Part shown: piece by piece, positions 1-4,514 of the stretch
Layout of the letters: each line of letters begins with the position of its first letter
Numbering within the stretch: position 1 is the first letter of the stretch
NCBI GenBank assembly: GCA_946406275.1
Contig: CAMJJZ010000070.1
Location: forward strand, 1 to 5,704
Source: an uncultured Bacteroidales bacterium
GTDB taxonomy: Bacteria; Bacteroidota; Bacteroidia; Bacteroidales; UBA932
DNA: 5,704 nt
Direction: 5' to 3'
Notes under the pieces: generated by a model
What the model was told of the DNA's origin: nothing
Databases searched by the model: none
What the model saw: the letters and a program-made list of their open reading frames with translations, nothing else
Made by a program: the position numbers and the translations under genes

Positions 1-68
1 TCCTTGTCATGAGCACCTTCGCCCTCTCCCTCCTCATGGGCCTTGGCTTCTGCCTGTTCCTATTATAA
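1..68 (+). CDS. C-terminal end of a membrane protein (partial), possibly a sugar transporter
   Basis: Reading from base 3, an open frame gives about 21 codons ending with TAA at 66-68. The residues are almost all hydrophobic (LVMSTFALSLLMGLGFCLFLL), so the protein ends in a transmembrane helix with virtually no tail after it. The frame is open to the window edge and the stop lies only 6 bases before the aldose epimerase start, so the two genes are probably co-transcribed. A sugar symporter next to a secreted mutarotase would make metabolic sense and is a common arrangement in Bacteroidota, but that identity is inferred from context only. The fragment is too short to assign a family. Confidence 0.6.
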   Translation, partial: LVMSTFALSLLMGLGFCLFLL

Positions 69-74
69 GATACC

Positions 75-1148
75 ATGAAAAAGATTTTCCTTATCGCTGC
101 TGCAGTGGTTCTTGCTGCGAGTTGTTCAAAGAAGCAGGAAATCGGCATTTATAAACTCTCCAACGCAAACGGCATGGAGGTTACGATAACCAACTTCGGC
201 GGGCGTATAACCTCCATCCTTGTCCCGGACCGTGACGGCCAGTTGAAGGACGTGGTCCTTGGCTTTGACAAGGTTGAGGACTATTACCCGGAGAACAACC
301 AGACTGACTTCGGCGCAGCCATCGGCCGTTATGCCAACCGCATAAACCAGGGCCGGATGACCATAGACGGAGTGGAGTACCAGCTGCCGCAGAACAACTT
401 CGGCCACTGCCTCCACGGCGGCCCCACCGGCTGGCAGTATCAGGAGTACAAGGTGGTTGAGGCCGATGCCTCCCATATCAAGCTCCTCCGCGAATCCCCG
501 GACGGGGACAACAGCTTCCCCGGCAACGTCAAGGCCTGGGTGACCTACACCCTCACCGCGGACAACGCCATAGACATTGCCTACGAGGCCGTTACGGACG
601 CCCCCACGGTGATAAACATGACCAACCACTCCTACTTCAACCTTTCCGGAGACCCCACCAGGACCATCCTGGACCATGTCCTCTACATCAACGCCGCAAA
701 CTTCACCCCCACTGACGATACTTTCATGACCACCGGTGACATCGTTCCCGTGGCAGGTACGCCCTTCGACTTCACCACGCCCAAGCCCATCGGCCAGGAC
801 ATAGAGGCCGATTGTGAGCAGATCCGCGGTGGCAAGGGCTACGACCACAACTGGTGCCTGGACACCGCCGGAGACCTTTCCCAGGTGGCCTGTGAGCTGT
901 ATTGCCCGGAAACCGGTATCGACCTGAAGGTCTATACGGACGAGCCCGGCGTACAGGTGTACACCGGCAATTTCCTTGACGGAACGGTAACGGGAAAGGG
1001 CGGCGTGGTGTATAACCACCGCACTGCCGTGTGCCTGGAGACCCAGCACTATCCGGATTCTCCAAATAAAACACAGTGGCCGTCAGTAGTTCTCCGTCCT
1101 GGAGAAACCTACCGCAGCCACTGCGTATTCGCTTTCAGCGTGAAGTAA
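75..1148 (+). CDS. galM: Aldose 1-epimerase (galactose mutarotase), lipoprotein form
   Basis: This enzyme interconverts the alpha and beta anomers of aldoses such as galactose and glucose. The 357-residue protein starts with a lipoprotein signal peptide: a Lys-Lys start, a hydrophobic stretch to about residue 15, and LAAS before Cys17. It is therefore exported and lipid-anchored. No acidic run follows the Cys, so a periplasm-facing location is more likely than the cell surface (inference). The mutarotase fold covers about residues 23-356. Expected active-site residues are present: His114 in HCLHGG, His185 in TNHSYFNLSG, Asp257 in KGYDHNW and the catalytic base Glu322 in CLETQHYPDSPN. The GRYANRI motif is also conserved. 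The start is fixed by the signal peptide; no Shine-Dalgarno sequence is visible, as is usual in this phylum. It follows a membrane protein gene by 6 bases, suggesting delivery of the preferred anomer to a transporter. Family assignment is secure; the natural sugar is not known. Confidence 0.95.
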   Translation: MKKIFLIAAAVVLAASCSKKQEIGIYKLSNANGMEVTITNFGGRITSILVPDRDGQLKDVVLGFDKVEDYYPENNQTDFGAAIGRYANRINQGRMTIDGVEYQLPQNNFGHCLHGGPTGWQYQEYKVVEADASHIKLLRESPDGDNSFPGNVKAWVTYTLTADNAIDIAYEAVTDAPTVINMTNHSYFNLSGDPTRTILDHVLYINAANFTPTDDTFMTTGDIVPVAGTPFDFTTPKPIGQDIEADCEQIRGGKGYDHNWCLDTAGDLSQVACELYCPETGIDLKVYTDEPGVQVYTGNFLDGTVTGKGGVVYNHRTAVCLETQHYPDSPNKTQWPSVVLRPGETYRSHCVFAFSVK

Positions 1149-1652
1149 TTACTGCTCCTTCTGGAGCTTTCTGCCGGGGCCGTGACCGCCGGGCATTCCG
1201 CCCTTGCCAAGCTTGCCAATCTGGTTGTGACGGAAGCGCTCCTCCGTGAGAACCAGCTTTGCAACTTTGTCCTTGGGCAGGACCTTGGAGTACTTCTTCA
1301 CGGAGTCGTTCTCGAGCTCCGCGATCTTCTTCCTGGCATTCACGTACTTGTCCAGTTTCTTGTCCTGGTCCTTGTTGTTCTGGATGCTCTCTTCCAGTTC
1401 CTTCATTGCCTCAAAGGACTCCTTGTAGGCTTCGCGGCGCTGGGCCTGGACGTCATTGTAGACGGGCCAGAACTTCTGGGCCTCACTCTCCGTGAGATTG
1501 AGCTCGGAGGTGATGAAGGCTACCTGTTCCGCGCGAACTCTTTCGCGCCAGGCGTCGTCGTTACCTTTCTTCTGGTCCTTGTTCACATCCTGGGCCAGGG
1601 CGGCCACGCTCATGAGCGCGGCAAGCGCAAATACACTAATAATTTTCTTCAT
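1149..1652 (-). CDS. Periplasmic helical protein, Spy/CpxP-like
   Basis: A 167-residue exported protein with a clear Sec signal peptide (residues 1-20, cleavage probably after ALA, before Gln21). The mature part is highly charged and predicted to be almost all helical. It contains the motif FITSELNLTESEAQKFWPVY (about 46-65), which resembles the LTxxQ-type repeat of Spy/CpxP periplasmic chaperones and is common in small Bacteroidota proteins encoded after ECF sigma factors. The long Lys/Glu-rich helix at about 66-140 could be a coiled coil. A Gly-rich tail follows (about 146-161), unlike the helical body. The gene overlaps the preceding membrane-protein gene by 17 bases in another frame, suggesting translational coupling. 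Known family members act as stress chaperones or as periplasmic sensors for the regulator encoded beside them; which applies here cannot be seen. Its stop codon touches the stop codon of the convergent epimerase gene. Confidence 0.8.
   Translation of the reverse strand: MKKIISVFALAALMSVAALAQDVNKDQKKGNDDAWRERVRAEQVAFITSELNLTESEAQKFWPVYNDVQAQRREAYKESFEAMKELEESIQNNKDQDKKLDKYVNARKKIAELENDSVKKYSKVLPKDKVAKLVLTEERFRHNQIGKLGKGGMPGGHGPGRKLQKEQ
1154..1170 (+). terminator. Possible weak terminator hairpin for the epimerase transcript
   Basis: GCTCC (1154-1158) and GGAGC (1163-1167) form a perfect 5-bp stem with a TTCT loop, followed by TTTCT. It begins 5 bases after the epimerase stop codon. It lies inside the last codons of the convergent Spy/CpxP-like gene because no intergenic space exists. 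The stem is short and the T-run interrupted, so this is a tentative call. Read on the minus strand it lies before the stop codon and has no following T-run. Confidence 0.35.
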
Positions 1653-2001
1653 AACTAACCAATTCTTCTAGAGTCAAACCATCGTTGACCAGGTAACTCA
1701 CTATATCTTCCTCCGACAGGGCGTCTTCTCTCCACTGGTACGTGGCGCCGTCCGGATCCATAGACTGTGCCAGGTAGGAGACGTATGCCCACTCTGCGGA
1801 AGTTTCTTCCTCCTGCACCACGGTGGTCTTGCGGAGGATGAAGGTGCCGGCCAGGGCCAGTACCGCAAGGGATGCGGCATAGGCGAAATACGGGGCCAGG
1901 TGCACTTTGCGGGAATTCTGCTCCTCCGGGATGGAGAGCAGCCTGTCCTGCAAATTTGCGAAGTACCCGTCCGGGACCTTTATGTCAGTGTGCTTGGTCA
2001 T
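1636..2001 (-). CDS. Short single-pass membrane protein, probable anti-sigma factor
   Basis: A 121-residue protein encoded 6 bases after the ECF sigma factor. Residues 1-35 are a soluble N-terminal part with the motif VPDGYFANLQDRLLSIP (9-25), resembling the 'VPxxYFxxLxxRI' opening seen in many small Bacteroidota proteins encoded after ECF sigma genes. One transmembrane helix follows (about 38-56, rich in Ala and Leu). The C-terminal part of about 65 residues is acidic, ending in an SEEDIVSYLVNDGLTLEELVSY segment (about 97-117). By position and topology it most likely holds the sigma factor at the membrane through its N-terminal part and senses something outside. No zinc-binding anti-sigma motif (HxxxCxxC) is present and the protein contains no cysteine, so this would be a non-classical anti-sigma. 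The role is inferred from gene order and topology, not from a recognised domain. Its last 17 bases overlap the Spy/CpxP-like gene. Confidence 0.75.
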   Translation of the reverse strand: MTKHTDIKVPDGYFANLQDRLLSIPEEQNSRKVHLAPYFAYAASLAVLALAGTFILRKTTVVQEEETSAEWAYVSYLAQSMDPDGATYQWREDALSEEDIVSYLVNDGLTLEELVSYEENY

Positions 2002-2007
2002 AACTGC

Positions 2008-2529
2008 TTACTTTGACAATTCATCGGCCTTAAGGTTTAATGCGCCCTCCACTTTTTCACGCGCCAGGTGGTACGATGCCTTTAGCGCGCCCACGCTTGT
2101 GCCCGTGATTTCCGATATTTCTTCGTACGGGAGTTCGTCCCACCAGCGCATTATGAATACCTGGCGCTGCTTCTCCGGAAGGCGGGCAACTGCCTTGGCG
2201 AATTCCCTCTCCGCGGCGGTGCCGTCGAAGAATGGATCGGCCATGACCCTGCGTTCCATTTCCGTATCGATGCTGGAGAGCCGGAGGGTGGCGCGTACTT
2301 TTTCCCTTCTCAGGAAGTTGAGGGTTTCGTTGGTGGCTATGCGCCATACCCAGGTACCAAGCTGCGCCTCCCCCCGGTAAGAGGGAAGCGCAGTCCATAC
2401 CTTTAGGAAAATCTCTTGCAGGAGGTCGTCGGCGTCTTCATGGGAGTTTACCATGCGGCGCACGTGCCAGTACAGCTTCTCGCTGTTTTCCCTGACTATT
2501 TTTTCAAAAACCTCCCGTGCGTTTTCCAT
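2008..2529 (-). CDS. RNA polymerase sigma factor, ECF (sigma-70) family
   Basis: A 173-residue sigma factor that directs RNA polymerase to a specific promoter set, normally kept inactive by a partner anti-sigma. The sigma-2 region spans about residues 10-78, with the core-binding DADDLLQEIFLKVW segment (32-45) and the -10 recognition helix region GTWVWRIATNETLNFLRR (58-75). A linker of about 40 residues follows. The sigma-4 region (about 115-165) opens with LPEKQRQVFIMRWW and has a helix-turn-helix over YEEISEITGTSVGALKASYH (135-154), which reads the -35 element. Length and domain order are normal for ECF factors with no extra sensor domain. The ATG immediately follows the TAA of the transketolase C subunit with no spacer, so translation is likely coupled to it. 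The partner membrane protein gene begins 6 bases downstream. The target regulon cannot be read from this window; no obvious separate promoter was found for it. Confidence 0.95.
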   Translation of the reverse strand: MENAREVFEKIVRENSEKLYWHVRRMVNSHEDADDLLQEIFLKVWTALPSYRGEAQLGTWVWRIATNETLNFLRREKVRATLRLSSIDTEMERRVMADPFFDGTAAEREFAKAVARLPEKQRQVFIMRWWDELPYEEISEITGTSVGALKASYHLAREKVEGALNLKADELSK

Positions 2530-3483
2530 TTACTTTTTGGCGATGGCCTTCTTTGCCGCCTCGGCAATATGCTGGGCGTCCAGGCCGTACGCGGCCATTA
2601 ATGCAGAAGGCGTGCCAGACTGGCCGAACTTGTCTTCTCCGTTCACGAAAACAAGCGGGCGGGGGAGATTGGCGGCAAGCACTCCTGCCACTGCCTCTCC
2701 AAGGCCGCCGGCGTGGTTGTGCTCCTCTGCCACCACGGCGCAGCCGGTCTTGCGGAGGCTGTCCAGGATTGCCTTTTCATCAAGGGGCTTGATGGTGGCA
2801 ATGTCCAGGACCTCGGCGCTTATGCCCTCTGCCTCAAGCGCTTCCGCTGCCAGGAGGCTTTCCCACACGGTGTGGCCGGTGGCGATGAGGGTAACGTCCT
2901 TTCCGGGGTTCATGACGATGGCCTTGCCAATCACGAATTCCTCATCCTCAGGGGTGAAGTTGGGAACGGAAGGACGGCCGAAACGGAGATACACGGGGCC
3001 GTTGTATTTTGCGGCGGCAATGGTTGCCTGCACGGTCTGGTTGAAGTCGCAGGGGTTCAGCACCACCATTCCGGGAAGGGCGCGCATAAGGGCGATGTCC
3101 TCCATTGTCTGGTGCGTTGCGCCGTCTTCTCCCAGGGTAATTCCCGCATGGGACGATGCAATCTTGACGTTGGTGCAGCCGTAGGCCACTTCCTGGCGGA
3201 TCTGGTCATATACGCGGCCGGTTACGAACTCTGCGAAGGAGCCTATGAAAGGGATCTTGCCGGTGATGGCAAGGCCTGCGGCGGCGCCAACCATGTTGGC
3301 CTCTGCAATGCCGCACTGGATGAACCTTTCCGGGAATTCCGCGGCAAAGGCGTCCATCTTGAGGGAGCCCTTGAGGTCTGCCGTAAGGGCCACTACGTTG
3401 GGATTGGCCTGTCCGGCCTTGAGAAGACCCACGCCAAAACCGCTGCGGGTGTCTTTCTTGCCTGTGTCGATATATTTTTTCAT
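2530..3483 (-). CDS. Transketolase, C-terminal subunit
   Basis: This is the second half of a split, thiamine-diphosphate-dependent transketolase, which moves two-carbon ketol units between sugar phosphates in the non-oxidative pentose phosphate pathway in the cytoplasm. With the ATG at 3483 it is 317 residues. The pyrimidine-binding domain (about 10-175) has TADLKGSL (35-42), GIAEANM with the cofactor-activating Glu61, SHAGITLGEDGATHQ with His112, Asp120 and His124 (matching the substrate-phosphate and active-site residues of E. coli TktA) and PVYLRFGRP. The C-terminal domain follows (about 185-317). The start at 3483 is preferred because MKKYIDTGKKDTRSGFG matches the usual family opening and a purine-rich stretch precedes it. 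An in-frame TTG at 3513 would begin inside the hairpin repeat and add ten unusual residues. The gene lies 45 bases after the N-terminal half and touches the sigma factor gene. DXP synthase is less likely: that enzyme is normally one polypeptide. Confidence 0.95.
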   Translation of the reverse strand: MKKYIDTGKKDTRSGFGVGLLKAGQANPNVVALTADLKGSLKMDAFAAEFPERFIQCGIAEANMVGAAAGLAITGKIPFIGSFAEFVTGRVYDQIRQEVAYGCTNVKIASSHAGITLGEDGATHQTMEDIALMRALPGMVVLNPCDFNQTVQATIAAAKYNGPVYLRFGRPSVPNFTPEDEEFVIGKAIVMNPGKDVTLIATGHTVWESLLAAEALEAEGISAEVLDIATIKPLDEKAILDSLRKTGCAVVAEEHNHAGGLGEAVAGVLAANLPRPLVFVNGEDKFGQSGTPSALMAAYGLDAQHIAEAAKKAIAKK

Positions 3484-3500
3484 ATACTTTCTTTTTTGAG

Positions 3501-3523
3501 ATTCCCGGGACAAGCCCGAGAAT
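3501..3523 (-). repeat. Intergenic hairpin (REP-like palindromic) element between transketolase halves
   Basis: Bases 3501-3509 (ATTCCCGGG) and 3515-3523 (CCCGAGAAT) form a 9-bp stem with a 5-base loop ACAAG and a single G-T (wobble) pair. Flanking bases give the wider motif GTCATTCTCGGGCTTGTCCC on the minus strand, which resembles short palindromic intergenic repeats with a 'GTCATTCxCGGGCTTGxCCCGGGAATC' core that are scattered in many bacterial genomes. Only one copy is present here, so its repeat status rests on recognition, not on copies in the window. It fills half of the 45-base gap between the two transketolase genes. In RNA it could act as a processing or mRNA-stability element. No T-run follows directly, although the minus strand continues CTCAAAAAAG, so it is not an intrinsic terminator. 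Confidence 0.6.
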
Positions 3524-3528
3524 GACGG

Positions 3529-4377
3529 TTAGAAGTCTCCCAGGGGGGTGGTGCCAAGTTGGTTGAGGGCGTCTTCAAGCTGTTCGGGCTTGGGGACGGA
3601 GCCGTGCCATTTGTGGGTGCCGGCCATGAAGTCCACGCCGTGGCCCATGTCGCTCTTAAAGAGGATCATGGTGGGCTGGCCGCTGCCAAGGCCAGCCTTT
3701 GCAAGGTTGAAGGCCTGGTCTATGGACTCGAAGTCGTGACCATCGGCCACAATTACTCTCCAGCCCCAGGCTTCCCATTTGGCGGCGAGGTCTCCCTCTC
3801 CGGCAACGGACGCTACGGGACCGTCTATCTGCTGGCCGTTCCAGTCCGTAAAGGCAATGAGGTTGTCCAGCTTGTGGTGTACGGCGAACATGCCGGCTTC
3901 CCAAATCTGACCTTCCTCGCTTTCACCGTCTCCGCAGAGGCAGAAGACGAAGTTGTTTTCCTTGTCCAGCTTCTTGCCCAGGGCTATGCCTGCGGCGGCG
4001 GAGAGGCCCTGGCCCAGGGAACCTGATGCCTGGAACACTCCGGGAAGCTGTTTGCGCACTGAAGGGTGGCCCTGAAGGCGGGTTCCCATCTGGCGGAATG
4101 TTGCGAGCTCGCTTACCGGGAAGTAACCGGCGCGGGCAAGGGTGGAGTAATAGACGGGGGTGAGGTGACCGGCGGAAAGGATGAATGCATCCTGACCTTT
4201 GGCGTCACGCGTCCAGGTGGCGGGGTTCTGGTTCATGTGGTTGAAATACAGGGAAACCAGGATGTCCGTAGAGGACATTGAGCCGCCCGGATGGCCGGAT
4301 TTTGCCATGCACACCATGCGCAGGATATCCCTGCGAACCTGGGTGGAAATGGCCTTGAGTTGATCTTTTGTTTGCAT
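3529..4377 (-). CDS. Transketolase, N-terminal subunit
   Basis: First half of the split transketolase, 282 residues, carrying the diphosphate- and Mg2+-binding domain. The thiamine-diphosphate motif is intact: GDG at 149-151 through Asn180 (CGDGESEEGQIWEAGM...TDWN), the spacing expected for the family. Other conserved points are SGHPGGSMSS with His29, SAGH with His71, GHPS with His104, ASGSLGQGLSAAAG (117-130) and THKWHG with His258, which line the substrate channel in known transketolases. The ATG at 4377 gives a normal start (MQTKDQLK) and lies about 20 bases from the predicted transcription start. The polypeptide ends with the domain at Phe282, the usual size for N-terminal halves of split enzymes. 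It needs the C-terminal subunit encoded directly downstream to form an active site. It is the first gene of the minus-strand cluster. Confidence 0.96.
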   Translation of the reverse strand: MQTKDQLKAISTQVRRDILRMVCMAKSGHPGGSMSSTDILVSLYFNHMNQNPATWTRDAKGQDAFILSAGHLTPVYYSTLARAGYFPVSELATFRQMGTRLQGHPSVRKQLPGVFQASGSLGQGLSAAAGIALGKKLDKENNFVFCLCGDGESEEGQIWEAGMFAVHHKLDNLIAFTDWNGQQIDGPVASVAGEGDLAAKWEAWGWRVIVADGHDFESIDQAFNLAKAGLGSGQPTMILFKSDMGHGVDFMAGTHKWHGSVPKPEQLEDALNQLGTTPLGDF

Positions 4378-4404
4378 ATGAAGATATGTGATTGTTCGTA
4401 TTCA

Positions 4405-4436
4405 CAAATGTAGTCATTATTTGGCTATATTCCAAA
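4405..4436 (-). promoter_or_regulatory. Bacteroidetes-type promoter for the transketolase cluster
   Basis: On the minus strand TACATTTG (4412-4405) is an exact match to the -7 consensus TAnnTTTG of the Bacteroidetes primary sigma factor. TTTG at 4436-4433 matches the -33 element with the expected 20-base spacing. Transcription would start near 4399, about 20 bases before the ATG at 4377. No ribosome-binding sequence is evident in the short leader. Confidence 0.75.
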
Positions 4437-4459
4437 CCTGCTTTTTTAATGGGTAATGC

Positions 4460-4489
4460 TTGGATTTTCAGGATATTATGTCTATCTTG
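4460..4489 (+). promoter_or_regulatory. Probable promoter for the BACON lipoprotein gene
   Basis: TTG at 4460-4462 is followed after 20 bases by TATCTTG (4483-4489), a near match to the Bacteroidetes TAnnTTTG box that lacks one T. Transcription would begin near 4496, leaving a leader of about 19 bases before the ATG at 4515. It lies back to back with the transketolase promoter: the two upstream boxes are 23 bases apart and sit in an inverted TCCAA (4431-4435) / TTGGA (4460-4464) pair. The match is imperfect, hence moderate confidence. Confidence 0.5.
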
Positions 4490-4514
4490 TGCCCAAATAA
4501 CCAATCGAAAAGCA

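Larger units (their letters stand above)
4378..4514. other. Divergent intergenic regulatory region
   Basis: These 137 bases separate the transketolase cluster (minus) from the BACON lipoprotein gene (plus) and are clearly more AT-rich than the genes. They hold the two back-to-back promoters listed separately. Between their upstream boxes lies a T-rich stretch (CTTTTTTAATGGGTAATGC, 4440-4458). No long operator palindrome, riboswitch or small RNA was recognised. Confidence 0.7.

Noticed and set aside
126..1049. 307-codon minus-strand open frame opposite the aldose epimerase
   Set aside because: Its codons are in exact register with the epimerase codons, so it stays open only because the sense gene avoids TTA, CTA and TCA codons. 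The sense product has all catalytic residues; the antisense product shows no recognisable domain.
1182..1658. 158-codon plus-strand frame with Leu/Val-rich, membrane-like translation
   Set aside because: It is the in-register complement of the Lys/Glu-rich helical Spy-like gene; Lys and Glu codons read backwards give Leu, Phe and Val-type residues, which mimics a membrane protein.
2453..3184. 243-codon plus-strand frame opposite the sigma and transketolase C genes
   Set aside because: It crosses two well-supported genes, and its Ser/Ala/Arg-rich translation is typical of an out-of-frame read in GC-rich DNA.
3501..3523. Hairpin between transketolase halves as an intrinsic terminator
   Set aside because: No T-run follows the stem on the minus strand (the next bases are CTCAAAAAAG), and termination here would cut off the essential second subunit.
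2713..3525. 270-codon plus-strand open frame opposite the transketolase C subunit
   Set aside because: Same in-register shadow effect over a strongly conserved gene, with no promoter or recognisable protein.
3559..4026. 155-codon plus-strand frame opposite the transketolase N subunit
   Set aside because: In register with the sense codons and without any supporting signal.
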